This document shows positions 19,275 to 29,897 of a stretch of DNA of 43,803 nt, piece after piece. How positions within the stretch are numbered: position 1 is the first letter of the stretch; the number at the start of each line of letters is the position of its first letter. A program made the translations under genes and the position numbers. Source of the DNA: Halocafeteria seosinensis (lineage: Eukaryota; Sar; Bigyra; Bicosoecida). Below the pieces are notes generated by a model. That model did no database searches and was not told where the DNA came from. It saw only the letters and a program-made list of their open reading frames with translations. The DNA lies in the NCBI GenBank assembly GCA_001687465.1, contig LVLI01000710.1:1-43803 (forward strand). Direction: 5' to 3'.

Positions 19275-21514
19275 AGGCAGAGTAGACCCTGACAATGGAA
19301 TGGGAGGAGGATAATCATGCTTTCCATAATGTTTTACTACCCAGTGTGATGAATTCCTGAACATGTCATGGGTGCGTAGAAGATGGAAACGCAGATACAC
19401 GGGAGCCCAACAGAAGTACCTTGCTTTAGGAGGGAGAACAAGACTATTACCAACGTTTGCTTCGAATGAAATGTGCAAGGAATAGTGATTTTGCGAGTAG
19501 GTGACTGTAATGCAGTTCTGGTGGATGGAGGACCAGTATATTGAGCTGTCATTGCAAGACCTTTTTTCGGGGCCCGGAATGGGAGGGTAGGATTTTCACG
19601 GTCCAATTTCACAGCACAGCATATGAGGAGAAAATTCCCGAAAAATGCTATGATGGTTCAAGAGTCACGACGCACCTTTTCCATCGGCACAGGCTCCCCT
19701 TCATGTAGCAACTTGAACTTTCCGTCTCGATAATTCTTCGAAGGGAGACCCACGCGGTAACGCATAATTCTCTATCGTGCATGTATTGATAACATCTCTA
19801 CTGTTGAGTTTATTTTCTTGGATGATGTTTTCTTGGAACTCGTTTTGAGTATTCACTGGTTAAATAGTTCTTGGCTGTGAATATTCAGTGGCACTGGCAC
19901 TACCACGTGTTCTGTAACTTCAAGCCAAGAAGTTCAAGGGTGCATTTGTTCAATAAGGCCCGGTATTACGTTTGGTGAGTAATACTTATATGATCCAAGT
20001 GGAGAATACTGGGAAATATTGCTTCACGCAATCGGAAAAGTAAGTACTCTTGTTCATCGTTCTTCATTCACTTCCCTCTTACTGAACGAAGAGTGGTAGT
20101 CAATTCTCGCATAAAGCGAGAACGAATGACACCGCTGCATGACTCCCGGGGCCTCCATGTAGTGTCCGACTGTGTGCCAGCCAGCATTGTATATAGTCTG
20201 TTGTCCACTGAAGGGGAGCATTATATTGGTGTGAGTCGTTTGAAATGGCGAATTGTGGGGTGCGGGAAAACGGACCTTCGGCAGCTTCAACTTGACTCCG
20301 TGGGTTGAAGGAACTTCAAGGAAGCAAAAGAGCTGGTGCATTTGAGTTGTTGGGCAGAACACGCGCCGAACCCGAAAGCAACCAAAATCCGCATAAAAAG
20401 GGCTTTTCCCGGCCCGGACCGCAGCCCGGACGGAAACGACAAAAACGAACCCACGGGGTAAGTTGAAGGGGAGCCCTACTTCGGTCTTGCCTCCTCTGCT
20501 CCCCTCCTTCTGGTTGGTCCCTAGGAATCATCCGTGAACGAGTAGGCGGCAAGCACAGGGGTAATCATAGGGAACAAAAAGGGTGTGGTGCACAGCCGTT
20601 GGGTTGCCAAGGGAAAAAGCATTCAATTGCCCCCTTTTCTAAATGTATGCACGTTATGGGGTTTGGGAGGTGTTCAAGTAAAGTGAATTTTTGCTGCATT
20701 TGCATAGCATTGGTCGCTTATTTGTTGCACAAGGGTGTAAAAGGAGGTTTCCGGGAGTCTGAGTAAGTTCGTCGGCTTTCTCTTTCAAACAAGGGCCCGG
20801 AAAGTGGGGAGGGTGCCCGTTCGGTCATGTCTCTTCTTATTTCCCCGGACACGCTCTGTCTCTCTTATACACCCCTCTAGTGATGAATAGGAAGGACAGG
20901 GGATCCGAATAGAGTTAGAAAAGGGCTATATGGAGCGTCTGGAGTCGACTGGATCGGTATTAGCTGAGGTTGATGAGCTCCAGGGATGGACTCTTAGAAC
21001 AAGGGCCGGTCCGGCCGCGGGGTAAAAACCCGTTACGGTGCGTGGAAGGGAGTCACCTATTCGTCAAGTATTTTGCATGCCCATGGACGTTCGCTTGTTG
21101 TTCTAGCAGTTTTGGAGGGCGCAACAGGTGTCTCCCCGGATATCTTTGGGCTTCCAGGAGTTGGCGGTGGTTGAGATTTTGGGGTTTGTGAAGCCCGTGA
21201 AAGATTCCCGTTGACTTCTTCGCCTTGGTTTCATGACGTGGTTATTTTGTGCGCTCCTATTTATACTTGGTCAATTTTTCACAATGTTTCTGTTTCGTAT
21301 TGTTTTGGGTCGCTACAGGTTATCTTAACGTTTTGAGCCGAGTACACATTTGGGGACAGATTAATTGATTGCAGAGGCACTGCAGATCTTTGCTGCCGTA
21401 AGCTACGCACCACCCAACGGTAAACAGAGGTACCTAGAGGAACATGTGTATTGGCGCGAGTCCCTTTAGAAGATAGAGGTGGATCGTGTTTCCAACGAAA
21501 ACCACGCCCGTTTA
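19275..21514. other. long non-coding stretch upstream of the acetyltransferase
   Basis: About 2.2 kb with no supported ORF. It has several GC-rich patches: a pyrimidine-rich/GC-rich block at 20370-20530, GGCCGG-T-CCGGCC at 21004-21016, and GGGCCCGG near 20793. It could be a long 5' leader with introns for the p300-like gene, or a decayed element. No terminal repeats or coding remnants were recognised. Confidence 0.45.
20458..20505 (+). promoter_or_regulatory. possible donor followed by a perfect hairpin
   Basis: ACGGG/GTAAGTTGA at 20458 looks like a strong 5' splice site. Immediately after it, AGGGGAGC (20467-20474) is exactly complementary to GCTCCCCT (20498-20505), a perfect 8-bp stem with a 23-nt loop. 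This resembles the donor-plus-GC-structure seen at eL32 and uL5 and may mark a leader intron of the downstream gene. Confidence 0.3.
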
Positions 21515-24500
21515 ATGGGTGCCCAGACGGATTCCCTCAAGCGTGAAAGGGGGACAGAGGTGGAAGCGGGTGCAAGTACATTCTGGACCACGCCATATCC
21601 GCGACAGATGCAGCGCAAACGGAGACGTTTAGTTCGGGAAGGTGCGAGTTACTCGCAGAATCCGGCCGAGGGAGCTAATTCGGATGAAGATTTTACACCG
21701 AAACACAGTAAAATATCGTGGAGCGCACAGGAAGAGGAACTCTTAGTGCGGTGTTGCGCCAAGTCTATGGATTTTGAATCTATTCTACGAAACCATCGAA
21801 GTGAATTTCATTGGACGAGAACTCCAAAGTCTCTCCAATCTCACTATTATCGTATGAAAAAGACGAACCCAAGTGCGATTGCCTCTAACGGGAAACAGCA
21901 ACACCTCGGGGTTGGTTCTGGCGGTACCCTCACTTTGCAGAAGACTAAATCAGAGGATCACGCGGGTTACAGCAATGGTTATAACCAGTATAATGGAGCA
22001 AGTAGCATACTCGGTGAAGGAAGTAATGGCAAGTATGTTGATATTGATGTGTCGAAAGGCGGTACGAAATCCGCCGATGGGGAAGACCCGGCGGCTAATG
22101 CGAGTGTGAGTCCGGACGTTACTGCGGCTCTCGATTCCCAATTATCACCTATTGATTCGTTTTCGGCACCGCAAATCCTGTCACATGTACGAGCTGTTCG
22201 TGCTGAAGCGTTTGCACGGCGCGTAAGACCTCTCTTAACACGTGTTATGGACAGCTCGATAAATGGAGGCATCTTCAATTGTCCTGTTGACCCCGATGCC
22301 CTCGGACTTCCCGACTACTGGGAAATCGTTAAAAACCCGATGGATCTAGGCACTGTACGCCAAAGGCTCGAGAGTGGATGTTATTTATCAATTTCGGAGT
22401 TGAACGAAGAAGTGGAACTCGTCTTCAAGAATGCAATGTTATATAATCCGCGGAGTCACCCTGTTCACTCTGCAGCGTCAAGACTGCTGGATGAATGGCG
22501 ACACAGCTTGAAACGAATAGAAGCGAAGCGACAGACTGAAGATAGTCGAAAGCAGGTGCATGAATGTCATTTCTGTCAGGGACAAATATGCGTTGTGTGT
22601 GGTGACAAATGTCTCCGCTTTGACCCTCCGACCCTCTACTGTGACTGTTGCGGTGAGAAGATAAAGAGGAGCGATTCCTACTATCGAAGCAAAATTGGGC
22701 ATCGATGGTGTATGCGTTGTATTAATACGGGAGGTATGGGCCAAGCAGGACCGGGAGCGGTACCTCCGCCCACTGCGGCCATCTTCGCTACGACTAACCT
22801 TTCTGTTCTCAAGATGATGGCAGACTTAGTTTGGGCACAGGTACTAGGATACGCTCCCTTGGAAGATAACACGCCTAACCCGACGATACGAAGTAGTAGC
22901 TTATATAATAAGTCCGGAAACGGTACCGATAATAAGACCGGTGGGGCATCGACTCCCTCTCGTCCAAAGAGCGCCTCCAAGAGCCGCAATGGTGGCGGGT
23001 CACCGCAATCCACGGAAGAGTCTGGAAAGTCTACACCCTCTTCTGGTCGCAAGGAGCCTCAAAAGAATACCGACCAGAAGGGTAGATTTGTTCTGAAAGT
23101 TAGTTTCAAGGCAGGGACGGTGGAAGCGTATCAGCGCCAATCTCCTCAACAACAACCGCTATGGCCACCATCGGTGTCTTTGCCATCTAACATCGACGCT
23201 AAAGCGGCTCGAGCATTTATCACTTCCCATGCTGACTGGGAGGCGTTAGCTCAGATAACAACAGATCCACAAACCTCGCTATTTAATCCTCGTCTGTGGG
23301 GAGCAGCATTAACACTGAATGCTTATCAGCATAAGAAAAACTTCGTTTCATTACTTTCAGTGGCGATTAGAGGGATGCTGGAAAAGCGAAAGAACGACGA
23401 TGTAGTTGCAGAGCCTTGGGTTCAATGCGATCGTTGCAGCGGATGGGTACACCAGGTCTGTGGTCTATTCAATGCGAGAAAGAATGCGTTGCTCCCAGAG
23501 GATGCTCAATATGTCTGCCCTCCATGTCGGTTAGTCGAACGTGTCGGGCCGCGGAAGATTTCTTCTGCTTTAGGGGTGGTGTCTTCAGGGCAATCTTCCC
23601 AACTTTTACTTCGAAACGATTATTTACGAATGCTGCAACATCATATAACAGAGAGTTCTCGACCATCTAAGGTTGCCAAGGGAGATGAAGATGTTGAAGA
23701 AGCCTCAGTTACTATAGACGAGTTAAAAGAGGCTGCACAAGGATGTACGTCAGAGGCGCCTCTTGGTGTGGACCCGCGGCTAAAGAAGTTAGCAGCAAGC
23801 AGCAGCAGTGGCTCAGAGACATCGTCGAGCACATTGGAGTCCACCTCAAGGGCTGCTACACCTGCTGCTGCTGGCCTCAGCTCAGCACCGAAGGATCACA
23901 GTGCTGTGAAAATGCTTTCGAGTGAGTCGCTAGGAGTCGAAGCTGCTGTCGACAATACCGCAAAGAACGTCGGTCCAAAAAGTGATATTGATAACGCCGC
24001 CTCAAAATTAGCCCACACGCGTCTCTCTGCCGAAATGGAGCGTCGTGTGAGGTTGAGGTTCGCAAAGGTCACAGGCTCTCCGGAGGTTGCCTCATCTGTT
24101 GTCGTGAAGGAGGTTTCGTCTCTCCCTCTACATCTCAACGTACCGGACGAAGTTCGACGAATGTACCGCTGGCCTCTTGCCCCTTCATCGGTCGCAAAGA
24201 AGACTGTGACAAGGGCTGGAAAACATGTATCATCCACATTTGTTGAGCAAGCAGAGGAATCGGCAGAGCGGTTCATTCAGAACCTTTGCTCCGAGTCGCA
24301 AAGCAGTTTGAAGAATGAGCTCGGTGGTTTGTTCCAATCAACCATCCAACTATCGAAAGCAGCCCGAGCTGCAGCTCATACTTTCTTGACTCGGGTTCGG
24401 GAGCAGTCTACACACAAGTCTTCGAGTGAGAACTCGGCCAAACCTTCACAAGAAGACACCGGATGTGGAAACCAACATACTCTTCGTGTTACTTCTGAGG

Positions 24501-26203
24501 AGGATGCCAGGTCGCGCGAGCCTTGGTACGACTTGGATACCCAGGTAGTCTATCGACCAGAAGATGGGAAGAAGAAAGAAGTAGCATGGTCTTACCCAGT
24601 GACGATACCGTATAGGCAGCGAGTTGTCTTACTTTTCCAGCGTCTTGAGGGGGTCGATGTATGCGTTTTCGCTCTATACGTCCAGGAATATGGCGAAGAC
24701 GCTCCCCTACCCAACAGGAATACAGTATATATTGCATATTTGGATAGCGTCAAGTATTTACGTCCATCGCGAGCCCGAACCGCTCTTTACCACGAGCTTT
24801 TGACTGCATATATTGCCGATGCAAGAAGCCGTGGTTTCCATAAAGCTTATATCTGGGCATGTCCGCCTCAGCGAGGTGAAGGGTACATCTTCCATCGGCA
24901 TCCCACGAACCAGAAGACGCCAGGAAAGGAGCGCTTGAAACAGTGGTACAAGGAACTTCTTGATCATTGCAAAGACCTAGGCATTGTCAGTGAAGTTAAT
25001 GCGCTGTACGACGAGTATTTCGACGAAAAAGGCGAATTTCGGTCTGAGCAAGGGCTTCCTCCATACTTTGCGGGTGATTATTGGGCGACAGAGAGTGAAC
25101 GGTTAATTCGTGAGGTGAATAAGAAAGGTGCGTTTACGAAGAAGGGCAAAGGGAAATCAAAGCCTGCCCAAAAAAACAAGAATAAGAAGGTGGAACAAGA
25201 GTCAAACCAGAAAGCAAAGTCTTCCAAACTATACGACGAGACTACTGCGAAGACCCACTCGTACGCGGGGAGCGATCAAGTGTCAAGCGGGACCATGGAG
25301 AGGCGTCAAAGCAACCGTTCTCCATTTCAGCGTGCCATTGAATCTTGCAAACCGGTAGCCGACAATGTAAAACGATATTTTGAGAGCGTCGTTGCGTTTC
25401 TGGTGGGAGGAGAATCTGGCATTGTGCCAACACAAAACACCAAAGCGTCTGTCTCATCAGCTTCACCTGTAGCGTCCGCTGGCAGCAGCGATTCTGAAGC
25501 TGATAGTGACAACAGTAATACTCCGTCTAAGACAGAAGAGGAACAAAAAGGTCCAGAAATATGTTTCCGATCACCTGCTTCGAACACGCCGTCTATATTA
25601 AAGGCCGCTGCCCACTCTGCGAGTGTCGCGTTGAGTTCGAAGGCTATTCGTATTTTACATGGTCCTGGACGGCTACCCATTTCTGTCCTTGAACATGGAG
25701 CGGAGAGAGCCCTACAGGTGTCTCTTGCGTACCATGCTGATACTGAAGATGCAGATGGTAATGGTGAACGACTGTTGCGGTCACTAAAAGGCACATTGGG
25801 GCTCGAAAACGCATCGGAGACAACGCAGTCGCCTGAGGGAGATGATCAATCCTACATGGTAGAAGATGACGACGACGATGACGAGGAGAAGCCAGACCTC
25901 ATTAAAATGCTTGGGGAAAGGCTGAAGGATATGTACCGTGAGTTCATGGTGGTGCACTTGACGCCACTTTCTAAAGAGGAGCAAAAGGCTTCTCACAAGC
26001 GAGCGGCGCAAAAGCCGAAAGGCGACAAGAAGGAAATCTCATGTGATTTCTTTGATACGCGTCATGGCTTTCTGCGCTTGTCTCAAGGGAACAATTATCA
26101 ATTCGATAGTATGCGCCGAGCAAAGCATAGCTCTATGATGATTCTGTGGCATCTGCATAACCCTCAAGTCCCCGCTTACGAAGGGGATCCTGAGAATGTT
26201 TGA
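21515..26203 (+). CDS. p300/CBP-type histone acetyltransferase (SANT-bromodomain-PHD-KAT11)
   Basis: One intronless frame gives 1562 residues from the ATG at 21515. The frame is open a little further up but is closed by TAG at 21467, with no ATG before 21515. Domains in order: SANT/Myb-like (about 66-120; ISWSAQEEELL...TPKSLQSHYYRMKK); bromodomain (about 225-335; DYWEIVKNPMDLGTV, with acetyl-lysine Asn in LYNPRSH); the Cys-rich RING-like region of CBP/p300 (345-400); PHD finger (634-675; VQCDRCSGWVHQVCG); and KAT11 catalytic domain (about 840-1555). Catalytic landmarks are AYLDSVKYLRP, LYHELLTAYI, IWACPPQRGEGYIFHRHP, LKQWYKELL and YQFDSMRRAKHSSMM. The enzyme would acetylate histone lysines as a nuclear coactivator. 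The HAT domain has a Lys-rich, Ser-rich and Asp-rich insert of roughly 265 residues where p300 has its shorter autoacetylated loop. The protein stops just after the HAT domain, so ZZ and TAZ zinc fingers are absent. Confidence 0.92.
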   Translation: MGAQTDSLKRERGTEVEAGASTFWTTPYPRQMQRKRRRLVREGASYSQNPAEGANSDEDFTPKHSKISWSAQEEELLVRCCAKSMDFESILRNHRSEFHWTRTPKSLQSHYYRMKKTNPSAIASNGKQQHLGVGSGGTLTLQKTKSEDHAGYSNGYNQYNGASSILGEGSNGKYVDIDVSKGGTKSADGEDPAANASVSPDVTAALDSQLSPIDSFSAPQILSHVRAVRAEAFARRVRPLLTRVMDSSINGGIFNCPVDPDALGLPDYWEIVKNPMDLGTVRQRLESGCYLSISELNEEVELVFKNAMLYNPRSHPVHSAASRLLDEWRHSLKRIEAKRQTEDSRKQVHECHFCQGQICVVCGDKCLRFDPPTLYCDCCGEKIKRSDSYYRSKIGHRWCMRCINTGGMGQAGPGAVPPPTAAIFATTNLSVLKMMADLVWAQVLGYAPLEDNTPNPTIRSSSLYNKSGNGTDNKTGGASTPSRPKSASKSRNGGGSPQSTEESGKSTPSSGRKEPQKNTDQKGRFVLKVSFKAGTVEAYQRQSPQQQPLWPPSVSLPSNIDAKAARAFITSHADWEALAQITTDPQTSLFNPRLWGAALTLNAYQHKKNFVSLLSVAIRGMLEKRKNDDVVAEPWVQCDRCSGWVHQVCGLFNARKNALLPEDAQYVCPPCRLVERVGPRKISSALGVVSSGQSSQLLLRNDYLRMLQHHITESSRPSKVAKGDEDVEEASVTIDELKEAAQGCTSEAPLGVDPRLKKLAASSSSGSETSSSTLESTSRAATPAAAGLSSAPKDHSAVKMLSSESLGVEAAVDNTAKNVGPKSDIDNAASKLAHTRLSAEMERRVRLRFAKVTGSPEVASSVVVKEVSSLPLHLNVPDEVRRMYRWPLAPSSVAKKTVTRAGKHVSSTFVEQAEESAERFIQNLCSESQSSLKNELGGLFQSTIQLSKAARAAAHTFLTRVREQSTHKSSSENSAKPSQEDTGCGNQHTLRVTSEEDARSREPWYDLDTQVVYRPEDGKKKEVAWSYPVTIPYRQRVVLLFQRLEGVDVCVFALYVQEYGEDAPLPNRNTVYIAYLDSVKYLRPSRARTALYHELLTAYIADARSRGFHKAYIWACPPQRGEGYIFHRHPTNQKTPGKERLKQWYKELLDHCKDLGIVSEVNALYDEYFDEKGEFRSEQGLPPYFAGDYWATESERLIREVNKKGAFTKKGKGKSKPAQKNKNKKVEQESNQKAKSSKLYDETTAKTHSYAGSDQVSSGTMERRQSNRSPFQRAIESCKPVADNVKRYFESVVAFLVGGESGIVPTQNTKASVSSASPVASAGSSDSEADSDNSNTPSKTEEEQKGPEICFRSPASNTPSILKAAAHSASVALSSKAIRILHGPGRLPISVLEHGAERALQVSLAYHADTEDADGNGERLLRSLKGTLGLENASETTQSPEGDDQSYMVEDDDDDDEEKPDLIKMLGERLKDMYREFMVVHLTPLSKEEQKASHKRAAQKPKGDKKEISCDFFDTRHGFLRLSQGNNYQFDSMRRAKHSSMMILWHLHNPQVPAYEGDPENV

Positions 26204-26388
26204 TTCGATTTACGTCACAGAGCCAATAGACTCTTGTAAGTTAGGTTAGTCGTTCTCGAGTTTCAACAAAGAGAATACTAACCAATGCTAATGTCTTCGT
26301 GTGTTTGTACCCCATCGTATTTGTAGTTAGCTTAACTGGCTGACTGAAATATATCGCCTCCTCCAAGAAATACCAAGAAGCTGAAGTG
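26204..26388. other. short convergent intergenic region
   Basis: 185 bp between the stop codons of the acetyltransferase (+) and the rhomboid (-). It should contain both polyadenylation regions. Confidence 0.5.
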
Positions 26389-27099
26389 TCATAAGACTTT
26401 CCATCCTGAAGAAGGAGGACGCTTTGTATACAACACTACCCATGCGACCCCCACTGCGCCTCCAAGAATATGTCCAAGGCGCGATACATTATCACTCGAA
26501 GTCAATGTCGACATCGTTTCGTGCATCAACCAGAACGCTCCCAACAGGACGAATGTGACAGGGACTTCCAGGGTACCGTCCTTCGTTCTCGTCGTCTTCA
26601 GTCCTGCACTCACAATGATCATAGCGAACACAACCCCTGAAGCTCCGACTAATGCGTAGTCGGCCACCAGCAACGAGTATAGAATCCCGGGCACTATTGT
26701 GGAAGCGGCTAGAAGCCAACAGTAATTCCGGCGGCCTAACTTTTCTGCAAGCAAACGCACCTAGGCCCAAGCTCAGTCATGTACTCTCGTTTCTGGTCAT
26801 CCAAGGAGCTTACCTTCAAGAATGGGTCCAATGAGCAGTATGGTGGCGAAATTGTTGGTGAAGTGGCTCCAGCCCGTATGCACGAGTGCATACGTGACGT
26901 ATCTATAAACGTCCCATATCGGTCTCATATACACCCGCGGCAGTAATTGGAAAGCTGAAGCCAATGGAGGCCTCTTCCCCGAAGGGAGACTGGTAGTATT
27001 GGCTATATCAATGACTAGAATCAGAAAACTCACCATAGCGACCCCGCAAGTCACTGGTGCATACAGTCGTAAACGCCATTTGAAATCAATGGACACCAT
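26389..27099 (-). CDS. rhomboid-family intramembrane serine protease
   Basis: Two exons (26814-27099 and 26389-26744, 69-nt intron) encode 213 residues. The acceptor was placed at CTTGCAG/AAAAG because it gives the in-frame join ILEEKLGRR typical of rhomboids. Family features: a first membrane helix after a short basic start (VTCGVAMVSFLILVIDI), the loop WDVYRYVTYALVHTGWSHF with the H-x4-H-x3-N pattern (about H74, H79, N83), the serine motif GASG (Ser about 131), and the catalytic His in RLGHILGGAVG (about 187). All active residues are present, so it should cleave membrane proteins within the bilayer. The compact 6-helix form with no extra domains resembles small secretory or organelle rhomboids. 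The organelle cannot be told, and no clear targeting peptide is visible. Confidence 0.88.
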
Positions 27100-29052
27100 A
27101 CCACTTTCTCAAATTGTCGGCGTCTACAGGTTGTACATTTCATATGAATTTACAATACATTAAATGCTAACATACTTCCTTTCTTTTCGGAGTTACTTTT
27201 TGTTTGCCGCACCATTGCACCAAACTCTTAACTTCCTCAGTTCCAGCGGCCCGTGGAACGGAGGCAGTCTTCGACAGAAGAATTCGGAGTGTAATCACGC
27301 ATATATGCAATCGTAAGAAAGCGAGCGAAAGTGGGATCTCATTGTATCGTTGCATTGCGTGGTACCATGGACCTGCAGCCAGGCGATCGTAGCACAATGC
27401 ATGACAATGTGAGTGTAGCATGTAGAGAAACTCATTCCGGTGTGAGCAAGCATATTTTTTAATGCACACACCGAAAATTTTTGCATTTAATCATACTGAA
27501 TACGTGCTTCGTTTGGTTCACGTTGGCAAGAAATGACACTTCATTTGCATCGTACAGAGAGTTCGGCTCTGTCCAGGGCCACACGTGACACGTCATCCAA
27601 ATAGGGACGGAATTTCACCTCTGAAAGACTTCCTGCCAGCATGCAAGATAAGCAGCCGGATCGACACAACTCCGAGACCAAAGGTAATAAATTTTTCAAC
27701 ATTTTGAGGAAGAGCTGACATGAGCATCCCCCCAAGGACTTAGATGTAGGAAGTTCCGGCAACGCTGTTTGTTTAGTTATGCATGGCTGCAATTCCGATA
27801 TTTACTATCGTATATCACCCGCGAGAACACTACAACACACACACAAATGTGACAGATAGCCCACCGGCCGGGAAGTTGACCGCATCCTCTTAACGAGGAG
27901 CGGTATATTACAAACAAAAGTTACAAGCAAAAACGTAAACCGATAATCGTAAACCGATGCTTCTTTCAACAATTATCTACTTTTTGAGTCAGTGACTTCA
28001 CTGACTTGACGCTTGTGTAGACACTTCAGTTGTGCTTGAATTCCAGGACAATCCCACTAATCAGGACAATCCCCCTGCTACGGCGACATGCTACTTGCAC
28101 TTCACAAACACCAGGCTTTGTTCTCCGCTCCTCTCCGCGCATGTTTTGAGTATCTATAGAGCATCACGCGCTAGTATGTCAAAATCAAGTCCAATTTCAT
28201 TGCGTTGTATATTCATTTTCCTTACTTTTAGGTGTAGGCTGCCGCTTGGGCCTTCCAAAAGGCTTCCAGAACGCATGAGTGACCTCCAGCACCTACACTG
28301 TACTTCAACACCATCCATCCCCACTTCGGCTTTATTTTCTCCGGACGGATCAACACTGACATCGAAAGCAGCAAAGTTTCCTACCGGGGAAAGTACCCAT
28401 CAAACCGAAGTTTTCTTTCACTATATCCCTCCATATTCTGGGTCTTCCCCGGAAAGATGCCACCAACTTCAACCTTATGCCCTCTCCGCGCTCTCCGCGG
28501 ATTCGGACGCGAACAGGGCCGGCGCGGATAGCGGACAGCGGAGAATCCGCGGCGGAGCGAAGCGGAGAACATCCTGGCTTTGGAGCAGGATACGATCTAC
28601 ATTTGTGGTTGAAGATATATAGAAAAGTTGTGAACCGGTGGTTTGACAAGAGCACGCGTTCGCAGCGAAAGCCAAGTACAAGTCCTGGGCGAGTTTTGCA
28701 GAAACCGAAAAATTAATCAAATTTGCGTAAGTATTAAATTCCAATGAGCATCGAAGACAAAGTCATGAAAGCGTAATACTTTCGTGGCATAGCTCTTGTT
28801 TGGGACTTGTTAAAAAGGTATCTTGTTCTTCGAGTGCTAGAGTACCTAAATTGTGTGCTCGTGATGATCCTATTTACGGCTTTGTGTACACATGCATATG
28901 GTTATTTATGTCTGTGTTTTTGCCGCGGATCACCAATGAGTGCCTTGAATTAAAGAGCTCTCGAGAAGTGAAGCCGCCTTTCTTAAGTTGTTTTCTCGGT
29001 TCTGCAGTTCAGCAACTTTATGCGAAGTTTGCTCTCTACGTACCTGTCAATA
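27100..29052. other. intergenic region with one doubtful ORF and a GC-rich inverted repeat
   Basis: About 1.95 kb. The forward frame from ATG 28275 to TAG 28622 is open for 115 codons (MSDLQHLHC...), Ser/Pro/Arg-rich and without known motifs; I do not call it a gene. A GC-rich block at 28480-28570 holds an inverted repeat, listed separately. A short CA run lies near 27836. Confidence 0.4.
28495..28552. repeat. GC-rich inverted repeat
   Basis: CCGCGGATTC (28495-28504) is perfectly complementary to GAATCCGCGG (28543-28552) across a 38-nt loop. Around it the motif GCGGA/TCCGC recurs several times, in contrast with the AT-richer flanks. It could be a promoter island, a structured transcript or part of a small inverted-repeat element; no evidence decides. 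Confidence 0.5.
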
Positions 29053-29897
29053 ATGAAGCTATTTGTTCAATCTCTGTTTTACGGTAAGCAGCTTTCGTGA
29101 CTCAGACAAGTCTTGCATGTATGACTATTTGCTTCACTCCCCTCCATGCAGTCGGGGTACTTACCTCCGTCCTCGGACAAACAGCAGCCTATCCGCAGCT
29201 CCAGCGTCGCGAAGGCGCTGGTACAACTTTGTCCAGCACTGTTGACCTTTGGCCAGGTCACAACGTGTCAACGAGCACATTCAACCAAATGTCGAATGAT
29301 TATGACGTCGGAAACGTAATTATTCCATGTCTGCTCGCCAATAATACCCAGGATCCGTACTGTGCCGCCAATGTAGACAGCTCGGTTCGGAGTGTGCAGG
29401 GTGAATACCCGGACATTCTCTTGACTCCCAATGCAAAGTATGCAAATCCAAAGGAGCAAGTAAAAAAAGCTCTAAAGGATGTAAATCTTGATAACGTGGG
29501 CTATATCTGGGTTGAAGTAACTTATCCGCTTTTCTGGGTCGGACCGGTGTCCGCGAATCAACTATTCTTGAAGGCCTTTTCGGAGGAACTGTATCAATTT
29601 AGCGGCTTCTCTTGGGATCGTCTAGGAATACTGACGGACGAAGGTATTTGGATCGATGTCATGGGGTCATTGAACTACCCATCTAACAAGGGGATGATGC
29701 TATGGCAAGTGCTTCTTGATGGCCATCCTTCAACGGGCTCAGTTGATTTCGGTGGCTGGAGCTACGTTACATACAAGCAATATTTGATTGAGCAAACGCT
29801 CTGTTCGCTCACTGTGAACTATGACTATTGGCCAAATTACAGTTTGGTGGCTTCTTCCCCGTCGTCGAAGGCAAAGAAGGTGAAGCGGCGTCAGTAG
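29053..29897 (+). CDS. secreted GH25-like (lysozyme-type) protein, catalytic residues apparently altered
   Basis: Two exons (29053-29083 and 29152-29897; 68-nt intron) encode 258 residues. Splicing produces a signal peptide, MKLFVQSLFYVGVLTSVLGQ, which the second exon alone lacks, supporting the model. The mature part has the layout of protist and nematode GH25-type lysozymes: an early Asp in STVDLWPG, a DVNLDNVGYIWVEVTYPLFW strand, NQLFLKAFSEEL, WDRLGILTDEGIW, then PSTGSVDFGGWSYVTYKQY near the end, corresponding to the family's FGGW...KQY block. In active members the central strand carries D-x-E (as in WLDVE). Here it reads WVEVT, so the acid/base Glu seems missing. Possible N-glycosylation sites are NVST, NNTQ and NYSL. 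The C-terminus is Lys/Arg-rich. The family assignment is by motif layout only; a pseudoenzyme is plausible. Confidence 0.6.
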
